A stretch of DNA of 64,000 nt from Dendrolimus kikuchii (GCA_019925095.2 CM034412.1:12810001-12874000), one strand, 5' to 3'. Shown: positions 23,180 through 34,189, numbered from the stretch's first letter. The notes: a model not told the origin generated them from the letters alone. Made by a program: numbers and translations.

Positions 23180-23540
23180 ATTTCTATGCAGAAGTTGACG
23201 AAGTCCTCCATATTCTCCATAGTCTAACCTCAATTTTGTTTCTAGGTTCGACCTTTCCCGGTAATGCACAGGACACCGGAAAATGATGTGCGGAATATCT
23301 TCCTGCGCTTCAGCGTCGCAAACGCACGAGGGGCTCTCCTTGCACCCGACGCGGTTCAGGTAGGTACTCGGAGAACCCCCCGTGTCCAGTGTACAGCTGG
23401 GTGTGCAGACTGCTGAGGCCGATCTGCCTAATCAAGCTTCTGGCCCGCGTGACATTCGGGAAAAAGTTATCGTGACGGATGCGCGGCACGATTGACTTGC
23501 GGCAGTACCTTCGGTTCCATTCGTCAACTGTTCCCATTCG
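23180..23540 (-). mobile_element. LINE ORF2 C-terminal (zinc motif) fragment
   Basis: The minus strand reads NVTRARSLIRQIGLSSLHTQ, LYTGHGGFSEYL, then after a frame break a Cys/His-rich segment, as in the tail of R1/I/Jockey-type ORF2 proteins. The T-rich stretch 22400-22655 and 23046-23180 may be its 3' UTR, interrupted by the RTE-like insertion. Confidence 0.55.
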
Positions 23541-24335
23541 GAACTGAATTTCACATGCTTTAAATGTAGTTCACACTTGTATTGTGAACTACAAGTAGGA
23601 ATAACCTTAATACAAATAGAGTGACTTTACAATTAGCCTCAATTGAGGCATACATGTGATATCTTATTGACTAAAGTCAATGCGTCATATTGTGTGAAGT
23701 ATAATAATTTTAAAAGAATGTCTATAATTATCAATTGATCAAATGATAAATATTAGATTTTATAATTAAAATTGCGTGACGTCACCAATCGTCTGGTAGA
23801 CGTCACACGCGACCAGAAGGCTGGCGTCTATTTTGCTCAAAGATTAAGCGTTGCTATACAACGTGGTAACGCCGCCAGCCTTTTGGGAACGTTCCCGGTA
23901 AATGACAGTGGTTTGGGACCGTTAACTTATCTTTAGGCGTTTTTCCCTTTTTTATTTAGTTTTAGTTTAATATAGTTTATTTTTAAGTTTATATTTATAA
24001 GTTAAGTTATTTTTAGTATTTAATTATATGTTTTAAGTTAGTTTTAGTTTGATATTATTTGATTTGAGGTGAGATTACGTACAATGAAAAGTTTTTTTTA
24101 TATTGCAATCAGTATTTGAAAAAAAACTATATAATTTAACAATTAGTCAGATAAGCGTCAATAACATTTATATAATATGTTTATGATCGAGAAATTCCGC
24201 CACAGAACAGAAAGCTTAATCCAGGAGCCAAGAGTTTAATTTTTTAATAAAACATATATTATCGTCTATCGATGTGCAGGTTTCATCGTACGGATGTCAT
24301 GTCGATACTCAACTGTGTTAATCACAATGGGCGGT
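23541..24335. other. Unannotated spacer
   Basis: No coding or repeat signal that I can bound. 21571-22015 and 25833-26093 are also unassigned. Confidence 0.5.
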
Positions 24336-24434
24336 TCCTATATCTTACTGACCGTTCATTTGCCTCATCATTGGTTAAAATTGCACACAAGCTCCATACA
24401 AATAATGGTAAGGCAAGTGCATGAATACGGCCGG
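24336..24434. repeat. Small palindromic repeat (family J)
   Basis: 'ccgttcatttgcctcatcatt' and 'aatggtaaggcaagtgcatga' are near-inverse arms around 'ggttaaaattgcacacaagctcc'. Related pieces occur at 33730-33825 and, with an insertion, 14795-15035. Confidence 0.5.
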
Positions 24435-24484
24435 GTTCGACATATTATTGATTAGCATATTAGCAAATTAGTGATTAGCACACT

Positions 24485-24527
24485 ATTTTGCACACGCTAA
24501 GCCGCTGAAGCTTAGCGTGTGCAAAAT
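24485..24527. repeat. Perfect 18-bp hairpin
   Basis: Arms attttgcacacgctaagc (24485-24502) and its exact inverse (24510-24527), loop cgctgaa. Confidence 0.8.
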
Positions 24528-24819
24528 ATGTATATCTCGTATGTGAAATATTATGAATTCATTCCCAAATCGTACCATTTATTTTGTGAGGCATTAAAAC
24601 ATTAACCCTTCTGTTAGTTCCATTTTCCGCACGTAATTATTCGGGGCGTGAAATTATGTTAGGGGTTGTTTGGCGACACTAATCTAGAGCAAGTTAGGGC
24701 ATAATGCATATGAATTAATTTCTAGTTTATAGTTTGGTTTAATGCTTAGGTAAATTCGAAAATCCGATGTAAAGAATTATGTTTTTTATCTAAAAATTCA
24801 GTATTAAATACATACATAT

Positions 24820-25311
24820 TGTTACGACCTAGACGCCGACAAAGACAAATTCACACCTGCATACCTGTAGAAACACATTTTATTACCTTTCGGTATTTGG
24901 ACTTCTTTTGTTTACTTTGTTTAAAATTTGTGATTAGAAAACAGCCCATTGTGTATTGTAATCTTTTATGACAGTCATTAGCCAGGTGTGTCGGATTTAA
25001 AGTACAAACTAATTCTAGGAAATTAGGTCACGCGGCCAGGCAGACAGTGCATCTGTGCAGTATAAAGCAATGCCGTGATTAAGGGATGAGGCACTCAAGC
25101 GAGAACCACGATCAAGGCGAGACCTGTGTAATTCGGTAATCTATTTAATGACGGACTTTGTGCGTGTTATTGAATTACGACCTTCTGCATTACGTTTGGA
25201 CTTGTTGTGTTCGGTTATATTTGTGCCTGTGTTATACGTGTTTGTATAGTTATAATAAACTCTATAGTAATTCTAACGGCATTTTTATTTCGAGTCTCGC
25301 GACTCGTAACA
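24820..25311 (+). repeat. Solo LTR with TGTTACGA/TCGTAACA ends and 4-bp TSD
   Basis: 492 bp, ends TGTTACGACC...CTCGTAACA (8-bp inverted termini), flanked on both sides by atat (24816-24819 and 25312-25315). A 4-bp duplication suggests Ty3/Gypsy rather than BEL/Pao. It contains tataaagcaa as a possible TATA box. No internal region adjoins it, so it is a recombined solo LTR. Confidence 0.85.
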
Positions 25312-25527
25312 ATATTTACATAAGTTTAAGCATACAAGTTTAAAAAAGTTTTCACTTTTGACGTTGTTCATGGCTCAGTGTATATATTTTTTTTCATCTG
25401 AGTTATTAATAACAAATAACATGAGTGTTAAATACAAATTTCGATTTTGCCAAAATATTTACGAAAGCTAGTAATTAACTGAGGGCTTACTCTCAAACGT
25501 CTTTCGTTGTTATTTTTCCCTTTAGAA

Positions 25528-25832
25528 TTTCAGTAGACAGGCAGACGGCCCACTTGATGGTAAGCGGTTACCATCGCCTATGGACATTTGCAACACCAAA
25601 GGTGCTACAAATGCGCTGCTGCTCTCTTAAAGAAGACTGGAACCTGGTTACTAATGCCGGAACACAACACAAGGTTGTTATGGCGGCATACTCTAGACCA
25701 GGGGTGGTCGCCATCCAGTAGAGCAAATACCCTACCACCTGGCTGTGGGTTGTTTAGTCGCCTCTTACGACAGGCCGCCCAGCCGCAGGAAATTGTATTC
25801 TTTCTCCGTTCCTGCACGGATAGGTTGTTTAT
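25528..25832 (-). repeat. SINE/LINE-tail family A, full copy inverted
   Basis: The inverse of the 22-kb copy from 'cagacaggcagacggccc' to 'ccgttcctgcacgg'. Confidence 0.87.
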
Positions 25833-26093
25833 ATATTTAACTACATTTTCCACTGTATGTTCTGTTTATTTTTGTGTTATATAGACTATATTATTGTAGT
25901 TTTAAAGAAAGCTTTGTTCTTTATTTCTTCTATCTAAAATGTCATTGACTCTTTCCCGCTGATTGGACGAAAACGAACAAGGAAAGGCGTTTGAGAGGAA
26001 GGCTTCTGAAGCTCTTTGTCCAAATATCTCAAAAAGAATCCGTACCGAATTTCATTAAAATCACGTAATACGAATTATGATACTGTGGCGACC

Positions 26094-27003
26094 TAGGGTA
26101 GAGCTTTCTGGCAGCGTAAGCCAGGTCTTAAGAATTTTAGAAAAAGGTAGAAGATTCTGGAAGGAAAAGATAAGGACAGATGCATTTTAGAAAGTGGTAG
26201 ATGAAGAACGAAAGTCTAGAATAGGTTCAGGAAGGTAAAGACATATAGATAGATGTTTAGAAAGGGATAGATAGTAAGTAAATAAAAGAATAATGAAAAG
26301 AAGATCAAAATTATGGATTCCAAAAGATTTTTCCGGATATGTAAGCAGCGTAAGAAGCGCTTACCGAGGAGTTCAGTTCTAGACAGCGAAGCGACAAGTG
26401 CGGTACGAAAGAGTTGGAAGAGAAGTTTTTAATAGAATACAGTGACAAGTTCAGTGGTGAATTTAGTGAAAGGTTTAGTGGGCAGTTCAGTGAAGGAGGA
26501 GTGTAGCGTAGTTTATGAGGATGTGGTGACACAAAATCGCTTTGTCAGCAGTTTTCGCGTTCGGGCAAATTCGACGTGCGCTCGCCAGTCTGACCTGAGT
26601 ATTGCGACAGATCGGTTTTGTGTTGAGTTACATACCGCTCATACGTGTAACTTAGTGTATGTAATATATGTTATGTACATTCATGTGTGGACAATATACC
26701 GGAAAATAGTTAAAATATAAAACCTGGTTTAATTTCTCTCACACCTCGAGAACACCATGTAACAACCACCTCAGACCCCCACAAGGAGATCCAGAATCGA
26801 GCTACACGCGTTAAATTCGGGGGTGAGCAACGCAGTAGCAGGAGGTGGTCTACGCAATATCGGCGACGGTATTGTGAATGAGATCTCTTATCATCGTGAC
26901 AGTGCGACGTTAATTGTGGGTGCAGGGGTAACCCTGCGGAGAAGAATAACGTACTATATTTACTTCAATCCTAAGTGCCTACCCCCCCCGCTCGCACGTA
27001 ACA
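26094..27003 (+). repeat. Possible solo LTR or LTR plus leader
   Basis: Begins TGTGGCGACCTAGGG, of a type seen at Ty3/Gypsy LTR starts, and ends GCACGTAACA. An alternative end is CATGTAACA at about 26763, followed by a short leader. The flanks gatac/atatt do not match, so no TSD supports it. No coding region adjoins. Confidence 0.35.
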
Positions 27004-27199
27004 ATATTACAGGGTTGTTAAGTATCAAATAAGTACTTATTTTTGTTGAATATTAAAAACAGACCTGCAATATTTCTTATTACGCAAATTGCTTCTGACA
27101 ACCATCTTGTCATGGTTTGTTTTAGGTTTAGTTTTAAAATTAAATTTGATAACAATTATAAATAACGTATTTCAAGAGATATTGAGTAGTCATTTCTTA

Positions 27200-27240
27200 A
27201 TGACTATCATTTACATTTCTCGAATGTAAATGATAGTCAT
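27200..27240. repeat. Perfect 18-bp hairpin
   Basis: Arms atgactatcatttacatt (27200-27217) and its exact inverse (27223-27240), loop tctcg. Confidence 0.8.
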
Positions 27241-27760
27241 AATTGTTTTGATAATGAGTGTAATCATAATTATATTATTAATTATTAATTATATTCAAAT
27301 TCAAAATTTTATTCAATTGATTCAGGTTTTAGAAAGGAAAAAAAAATCTTGATGGTCATAAAAACTTGTTTTTTCTTTATATTGAATAGATTCGTCATTG
27401 AAAGAAATCACACACGATGTCAGGTGGAAATGCAATCTTGGAGCACGCCTACTTAGAAGATATTTAATGCGAGACTTGAAGACACCTACATTGTGTTTCA
27501 ACAATAACACACGACGGTTAAGAGTCACGCTCCTCAGAGGTACGTATAATAAAAGTGGAAGCATAGCGCTTCGTCCACTTGGCTTGTATTTTCACCACAT
27601 ATCGGGGGCGTGAGCTCGTACGTCTTGTTGTCCTGTGGTAAAAAGGTGAAGGAAGTATTAATGCATATTCTTCTCTACATAAAGGATGTCTCAGAATGAT
27701 TTTCGTTTTTGAATTGACCAATACGCGCCAACTGCAGGTAGTAGGGGGAGGGGAGTGGAC

Positions 27761-28860
27761 CCCCCCCATGGGACCTGGAAGCCAGGGTCCTGGCGTCACT
27801 GTATGTGTGGCGCAAAGATGCCCTGGCCAGGGGCACTAGACCCGCGCCTCGCGAGATCGAGGCGTGCAGGTCGGAGCTCCATCAGGTAGCCGTGGGGGTC
27901 TGGGAAGATCGCCTACGACGCCCCAGCGCGGGCCCTGCCACCATTGAGGCGGTGAGGCCCGTCCTGCACGATTGGATTAGACGAAGTCACGGCACCCTGA
28001 CGTTCAGGCTGACGCAGGTCCTGACGGGGCATGGTTGCTTCGGAAGGTACCTGTGTCGCCTCGGCCGCGAGGCCACGTCAGGGTGCCATCATTGTGACAC
28101 GGGCGACGAAGACACGGCGCTGCACACTCTCCAGGAATGTCCAGCCTGGACGGAGCAGCGCCGGGAGCTCGTCGCCCATACCGGATTTGACACCTCGCTC
28201 CCGGCCGTGGTACGTACCATGGTCGGGAGCTCCACCGGATGGGACGCCGTCTCCTCCTTCTGCGAGCAAGTCATGTTCGCGAAGGAGGAGGCGGAACGGG
28301 AGCGTGAGCGTAATTCCCTGCTCCGCTCCCGCCAAAGGAGGACGCGCCGACGCCGGAGGTCAGACAGTGACCTTCGGCCGCCGTAAGCGGGCGGCGCGGG
28401 TGGGGCCCCTAGGGGTATAGGGGTTCTTACTCACCCGCACGTGCCGTCGAGATGAGAGCGCGAGTGTTCCGCGCGAGCTCATCTCTCTTCCCGTGGGGCG
28501 CGTTACAAACCGCCCCACGCATGGATTAGACCTAGTAGTAGCCGGGGGATACGTCCCCTGGCATAGGAAGAGGCCCAGTGAGGGGGGCCCACGCCTGCCA
28601 GGGCACGCGGAGTTGGGAATCCCGCATTCACGTAGCCCTGGCATAAGGCGCAGGACGGAACACCCAGGGGTTTTAGTGGGTATCCCTAACTGGGGAGTGG
28701 CAATAGCGTGGCACCGGTTCTGACCGGGCACGCTAGTGCCACCCCCGATCTGGCGAATCCCACACTCACACGGGTCGCGAATATCCCCCCAGGCTTCTGT
28801 GCCTGTCGCGACTTAGTCCTCAAACGGATTTCCCCTGGCCAAAAAAAAAAAAAAAAAAAA
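27761..28860 (+). mobile_element. R1-clade LINE, 5' truncated, with poly(A)
   Basis: About 1.1 kb of GC-rich sequence ending in 20 A's, flanked by the 12-bp duplication aggggagtggac (27749-27760 and 28861-28872). ORF 27805-28386 encodes the RT C-terminus with the R1-type zinc motif C-x2-C-x8-H-x4-C (CHHCDTGDEDTALHTLQEC) and a basic tail. A 450-nt 3' UTR follows. It is inserted in the mariner-like element. Confidence 0.88.
27805..28386 (+). pseudogene. R1-clade LINE ORF2 C-terminal fragment
   Basis: 193 codons, lacking all catalytic RT motifs because the copy is 5' truncated. It shows the CCHC-like motif near residues 94-112 and an Arg-rich C-terminus (RQRRTRRRRRSDSD). It has no promoter of its own and is not expected to be functional. 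Confidence 0.85.
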
Positions 28861-29119
28861 AGGGGAGTGGACTCGTCCGCTTGGCCGGCTTGTTAAGTTT
28901 AGTAGCCATGAATCGTTTCACGGGATTATAGCGCGCGTTTTGCGTGAGAGCGTTTTATAAAAACAACGATTCCTACACTGTTGTTCGTCGTCTGTACAGG
29001 ACACATTTTAATTTCAAAAGCTTAAGACATGTGCCAAGTGCCAATTTAATTAAGTATTGGGTGTGCAAGTTTGAAGAGACTGGGAATACTCTGGGCGTAA
29101 AAGGACATCAAGAACGATC

Positions 29120-29304
29120 ATGACCGTCGATCGCGTTCGAAAGTCTGTTATGGACGACCCACGACAGTCATTGAGATTGCGCGCAGCTTCACTTAATTTG
29201 AACAGATCTACGGTTCATCGCATTATTTCGAAAGATTTTCATTTTCACCCCTATAAAACTTCAAAAGAATTGCTCTTTAAATTAACATTAAATAAAACGA
29301 GATT
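29120..29304 (+). pseudogene. Mariner transposase helix-turn-helix remnant
   Basis: Codes for a second HTH of Tc1/mariner transposases: 'SLRLRAASLNLNRSTVHRI' and 'FHFHPYK'. The frame then runs into the inserted LINE, producing a chimeric 268-codon open frame that is an accident of nesting and not a real gene. The upstream 'WVCKFEETGNTLG'-like stretch near 29060-29100 is in another frame. Confidence 0.72.
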
Positions 29305-29305
29305 T

Positions 29306-29941
29306 GGATATGCTTTTAGCAGGGATGGAAGGTACACCGCTGATATAGAAAGAAGAGTAAATTTGGGGAATAGTTTGAATGGAGCGTTAGGTAAACTTCT
29401 AGGCGCTAAGAACCTCAGCCAGAAGGCCCAGCTCGCCATACACAACGCGGTGCTGGTACCTACGCTCACGTATGGAAGCGAGAGTTGGGTATGGAAGAGA
29501 GAGCATGAAAGTAGAGTAAACGCGGTTGAGATGCGAGCACTGCGCAAAATCTGCGGAGTGACGCTCGCGGACCGCGTTCGTAATACCGAAGTAAGAAAGA
29601 GAGTTGGTCTGAAAGAGAGTGTCGGGGTGAAGGTAAGGAAAGGAATGCTCCGGTGGTTCGGGCATGTGGAAAGAATGCATGATGAAAGAATGACTAAACA
29701 GATATACAATGCAAAAGTGGATGGATGCAGAAGTCGTGGAAGGCCACGACACACCTTCCATGATCAAATTGATCGTGTACTAGCGGAGGGTGATGTCAGG
29801 AGCCTTAAGAACAGACGAGTGTGCATGACAAGAGTTATGAATGTCAAAGAAGCAAGTGAGGTGTGTAAGAATGGACCTAAATGGCGCTCTGTTGTTCGTG
29901 CCTACCCCGCAAGGGAACTGGCGTGAAGTTATGTATGTATG
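29306..29941 (+). mobile_element. LINE 3' end (YPARELA family), 13-bp TSD
   Basis: 5'-truncated insertion flanked by taaaacgagattt (29293-29305, 29942-29954). It encodes an RT C-terminal segment (VLVPTLTYGSESW, RKICGVTLADRVRNTEV, MLRWFGHVERM) ending SVVRAYPARELA, then a short (atgt)n tail in place of poly(A). It lies inside the mariner-like element. Confidence 0.87.
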
Positions 29942-30015
29942 TAAAACGAGATTTAATTGATATTTTGTTTTTTATTTAACATCTAAAAACGAAAAACATT
30001 CTGAGACACCCTTTA

Positions 30016-31061
30016 TTTACTGTACAATGGGGCGTGTTCCCAGGAACTGTTTATAATGGTGGTCTTCTTTCTACAACCGCACCGCTCGCCGTCGGCTGGC
30101 TGTTCATCCCCACTTCCTTGAGCCGCTTCGCTCTTGTACGCAACTGTTCTCTAGAACGTTTTGTTATGCGCACCGTTGAAGTTTGGAATGAGCTCCTAGC
30201 TGTGGTTTTCCAAAAGCGCTACGCTGTGGATTTTTTTTAAAAGGGTGTCATAAAATTTCTTCGACGTCGGCAGCGCGTTAGTGACATCTCTAATGTTGCA
30301 AACGTTCTTAGGCAACGGTAACTGCTTTCCATCAGGTGGGCTGTTTGCCTTCCTGCTACACTCCAGCTATAAAAAATATATAAGAAACTGAAGCGCGCCG
30401 CTTCTAGTCGGGGCCCCCGTGTTTCCGCCGCGCATACCTCGCCTCACCTCACCGCGACACGTGTAATCGTTCAAATGCGTTATTATTATTAAATGTTATA
30501 TTTTGTTTAGCAGCTAAATGTGTGATGTAATATAAAATATTAATCGGTATTTTTATCCAATAAACATGTATTCCTGAACTGCAATTCAAACACAACAGTA
30601 TTTATTTTCCACCTGAAGACCTCCAAAAATTCTATTCGTGCAATTCCACGGCACACTCTCTGAATCTACTTCTTAGCTCGAACCAATCAAGCTCAATAGT
30701 GGGACATTAATTGAAGGCTGTTGAAAAAATCTACATGGTAATACAAAACAGGCCACTCAAGCTATGCCAGTGTTACATATTTTATTTCTACCCCAATATG
30801 ATTTCCATATGATAAAAATACAAAACAAGGGGGAACATTCCGCGTCGTTCCTATAATAGCCTGTCATCATAACAAATGATAACAATATTGCACACGTGCG
30901 AGTTCATTTTTCAGATTTCACCGACTTTTGTCGTGTTCTTACTAACCGTTCCTTCATCTTGAGATTGGTAGGAAATTGATATTAGGTATTTGTACAATAG
31001 AGTTTATGTAAAAACTGTACTAGTAGTAGAAGTTTAACAGATGTCGAAATAACATTATTAA
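30016..31061. other. Unannotated spacer
   Basis: Apart from the family A fragment at 30285-30372 nothing is recognised. The open frame at 30034-30240 has no recognisable product and lies in repeat-like sequence. Confidence 0.5.
30285..30372 (+). repeat. SINE/LINE-tail family A, 3' fragment
   Basis: 'atgttgcaaacgttc' to 'ctgctacactccagctataaaaaa'. Only the last ~90 bp of the consensus. Confidence 0.7.
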
Positions 31062-31189
31062 GGCTACGTTCCATTAGGGACCCACAACGACCACGTTCAC
31101 GACCGCGATTTTTCCCATCCCACTTGCTTGCCGGCGTTACAATCGTAAAACCAAGTGGAACGGCTATTCGACCCACCTCTTGGCATGGT
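31062..31189. mobile_element. Inverted-repeat element (family C), half copy
   Basis: ctacgttccattaggga … acccacctcttggcatgg, then the Penelope-like ORF begins. Confidence 0.8.
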
Positions 31190-31190
31190 C

Positions 31191-32440
31191 GTGTGTGTGG
31201 TTCCTTAGGATGAGCACATCCAGAAAAGGAATCATCCTAAGGAACCCTGACAATACTCTCGGTCATATGGTGTATAGGAAACCTACCCATACAGATAAAT
31301 ACCTTAATGGTTCGTCTCACCACCATCCTAGTCAGTTAGCTACCGTGGGCAAATCTTTGTTTCAGAGAGCACAGAAAATTTGTGACGAGAACCACATAGC
31401 TGGAGAACTTCAGCATGTCAAGCCAGTTCTACAACGCAATCAGCTGAAGACTCCACACCAACGTCAAAAAGGCCCCAAACCACCTTCAGTTGAGCGGTGC
31501 CCTGCTACCCTACCCTACATCAAGGGAGTCACAGACAGAATTGGTCACATCCTCAGGCGAGCTTCAATCAAAACATATTTCAAGCCGTAGAAAAAGATTA
31601 CCCAATTTCTGACACCTGTGAAATGCAATATCCCACTCCAGGATGCAGGGGTCTACAAGCTTGATTGTGAGTGTGGATTGTCATACATTGGGCAAACAAA
31701 GAGGAGCATAAAAACACGAGTAAAAGAACACATTGCTGACATGAAACACACGAGGTCTACGAAGTCTGCGGTCAGTGAACACACGCTGGATAAACCCAAC
31801 CACTACATCAGATTTGATAACCCACAAGTCCTCGCGAAAGAGAATCGTTTCATACCTAGAATGATGCGTGAGGCTATTGAAATCAAAAAACACCCAAATT
31901 TCAATAGAGAAGATGGTTGGCAAGTACCACCTGTTTGGGATCCAATTATCAAAACTATTAAGACCCAAACCCAGCAAAAACGAGCTGCCAGACCTCAAGA
32001 CACTGTGAGCTCTTTCTGCGTACAACGGAACACAAACCAACTTGACTGATAATTACTTTTATTTTTCCTTCCACCCATTTTAATATTATATAAAATTATT
32101 ACAGCTAGGCATGTTTGCTGAAGAGTTTCTTGCGCCGCTTCTTCTCTTCAAGCCATAACATGTTGCGAAGCGGTAATAAATTAGATTAGGCTCCCATAGA
32201 GTAAATAATAGCCATAAACAAAATTAAAATTAAATAACTAAAATTAATAAGTTGGCGGTAGGCTAAATAAAACTTTAACAATACTCGTTGACACTTGACA
32301 TCTTTGTCTTTCGTGATCACGGCCACTGAAAAGTGGCTGAAACGTCGGAAAAACCAAAATCAAATAAAATTACCGCGTTTAAAACCGTTAAAACGTAGTT
32401 TTATTATGTATACAAGTCGCGAAAACTTAAGAAAATATTA
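31191..32440 (+). mobile_element. Penelope-like element, 5' truncated
   Basis: Contains the RT C-terminal region and GIY-YIG endonuclease ORF followed by a 390-nt tail. The tail ends in the terminal block (gtggctgaaacgtcgg … acgtagttttattatgtatac … cttaagaaaatatta) also present at 3.7, 21.4 and 40.6 kb. The left side joins a truncated inverted-repeat element at about 31189. Confidence 0.87.
31201..32049 (+). pseudogene. Penelope RT C-terminus plus GIY-YIG endonuclease
   Basis: The reading frame has one internal TAG (31588-31590) between the RT end (YIKGVTDRIGHILRRASIK) and the endonuclease. The endonuclease part shows GVYKLDCECGLSYIGQT (the GIY…YIG pair), the catalytic-type TRVKEH and the NFNREDGW motif usual in Penelope-like elements. 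RT fingers and palm with the catalytic Asp residues are missing. Full-length proteins of this family run about 700-900 aa, so this is a C-terminal third. Confidence 0.87.
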
Positions 32441-32685
32441 TACTTTGCTGATATCAGAAGTATAAGAAACAGCGAAAAATACTCAAAGGAGACACGGGGC
32501 CGACTTTGATAAAAATTAAAGTGAGATGAGACCATTTTAATTAAAAAAACATCTATTATTCTAATCAGGAATCTAATCGGGAAATTAAAAAAAACACATA
32601 GGTACTGTATTATAACACTAGTCTATAGTGTAGCTTGTAAGGATCAATTTATGGTTCCGTAGCTAAATAACGAATTTAGTGAATT

Positions 32686-32882
32686 GTATTTTTTTTTATT
32701 ACACGAGTTCAGCAGACAGGCAGACGGCCCACTTGATGGAAAGCGGTTATCATCGCCTATGGACATTTACAACAGCAAAGGTGCTACAAATGCGTTGCTG
32801 CTCTCTTAAGGGAGACTGAAACCTGCTCACTAATGCCGGAACACAACTCAAGGTTGTTATGGCGACATACTTTAGACCACCT
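32686..32882 (-). repeat. SINE/LINE-tail family A, 5' truncated inverted
   Basis: From the T-run at 32690 through 'gcgacatactttagacca'. It abuts the retroelement domain fragment at 32883. Confidence 0.83.
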
Positions 32883-33460
32883 GAAGAGTCAATGAGTCGT
32901 TTCAATAAATTTTGGTAGAGGCTCATGGCCTCAGGACCCCACGGTCCAAGCATCTCGACAGCAAACGGCACAAACATATAACTCTCACTGAGGGTTGCGT
33001 ATTTGCGCCGCTTGAGTGATTCAGTTGTTTCCGCCGCTGAACCGGCTGATCTAGACGTGTTTGGTAAAAGGGGCGCGGCCAACGCAAGTCTACGCAAGTC
33101 GCATCCCACACCAAAGGCTTGCCACGCTGCCAGGGAATTAGAGTCATTCTGTCGGGACGCCTACCATTGTCACGTGCAATACCGTTCGGCTCCATTAAAG
33201 CCGGCACGTTAGCGGTGGCAAGTGCCCTCCGTAAGACATCATTCAAAGCAGCGTGGCGTGACCATCTGCCGGCACTGCGGCGGCAAGAAAGATCGTGGTA
33301 TCCCGGGCCGATTATCTCTGTTCTACAGACGCATGTGTGTGGTGCACATATGCGAGAACCCAAGCGCAGATTTATAGCCAAAGAAAAGGAAGTATTATCC
33401 ATTAAGGTACCTATGTTTGGGGAGGGGATGAATTATATTTCTTATGAATTTACATGATCA
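32883..33460 (-). pseudogene. Retroelement-associated C-terminal domain, decayed
   Basis: The minus strand encodes LAINLRLGSRICAPHTCVC, then GYHDLSCRRSAGRWSRHAAL-NDVLRRAL, PLVWDATCVD and FVPFAVEMLGPWG in two frames. These motifs recur in multi-copy invertebrate proteins of retroelement type (C-x-PHTC-x-C and HDLSC Cys/His spacing). The clade was not assigned. The 3' side abuts a truncated SINE-like copy at 32686-32882. Confidence 0.55.
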
Positions 33461-33729
33461 GGAAATAATATCTGGACTTCTGAGTTCTAGTTAGTGAAAG
33501 CAAGTGAACCAACTCTCATACTACTAAACCATGAAGGTAAACTGTGTAATTAAGTTAAACAAACTCGTGACCATTTGAACTACTAAAACGGATCATTTAG
33601 GAAACCCTCGACCACCTAAAAGGATTAACGTCGTACTGCAAAAGTTTGCTCAAACGGTTGTACAGGCGAGGAAAAAAGTTTAAGTTCTTAATTGAGTCCG
33701 CTTATAGCCGCGTCTTTTATTTTACTATA

Positions 33730-33825
33730 TTGCCTTACCATTGGTTGAATTTTGAAATTACTTTTATGGGACTTATGTCAAATTTTAACCGTTAGCGAGG
33801 TAAATGAACGGTTAGTAAGATAATA
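33730..33825. repeat. Small palindromic repeat (family J)
   Basis: 'attgccttaccattggttga' … 'gtcaaattttaacc' … 'gaggtaaatgaacggttag'; the inverse arrangement of the 24.3-kb copy. Confidence 0.5.
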
Positions 33826-34189
33826 TAGACTGGTCCATTAATCATTAGACTGTGATGCTGATATTACGCGGTTCACTTTTGTCTTTCAATATGGATAAAG
33901 CAACTAAAGTGATCCATGTAAACAGAAAATGAATTCATTCAATGTCTTCCAGTTCTGTACTTTTCTCCCAAATTGATTCGGTTTTGTTTACCGGTTAATA
34001 TTAGCAGTGACTTTTTAGTTCTAGGTACTCCTTTTTAACCAAATTGATTCGATCTAGTTGGAACGTGTGAAATAAGCTTAATTTCTCGTTAATATTTAGC
34101 CACTGTCATTGTGATTCGCACTGCCAAATATACTTAAAATACAAAATGCTTCTATAGTAGTATCACAGGAAGTGAATGTCTACCTACAT

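Larger units (their letters stand above)
27682..30013 (+). mobile_element. Mariner-like element with two nested LINEs
   Basis: Terminal inverted repeats of about 29 bp: AAGGATGTCTCAGAATG… at 27682-27710 and its inverse ending at 30013 (AAGGGTGTCTCAGAATG… read on the minus strand), two mismatches. TA dinucleotides flank both ends (27680-27681, 30014-30015). Subtracting the two LINE insertions leaves about 570 bp, less than half a full mariner, so the transposase was internally deleted. A helix-turn-helix remnant can be read at 29120-29280 (TVDRVRKSVMDDPRQSLRLR, then NLNRSTVHRIISKDFHFHPYK split here). No catalytic DD(D/E) remains. Confidence 0.82.

Noticed and set aside
28031..28731. Overlapping open frames of 60-129 codons on both strands
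   Set aside because: The region is GC-rich LINE 3' sequence, where long random frames are expected; only the R1-type frame has motifs.
29120..29926. A 268-codon open frame that could be called a gene
   Set aside because: It is a chance fusion of a mariner HTH remnant with an inserted LINE end; the join falls exactly at the LINE's TSD.
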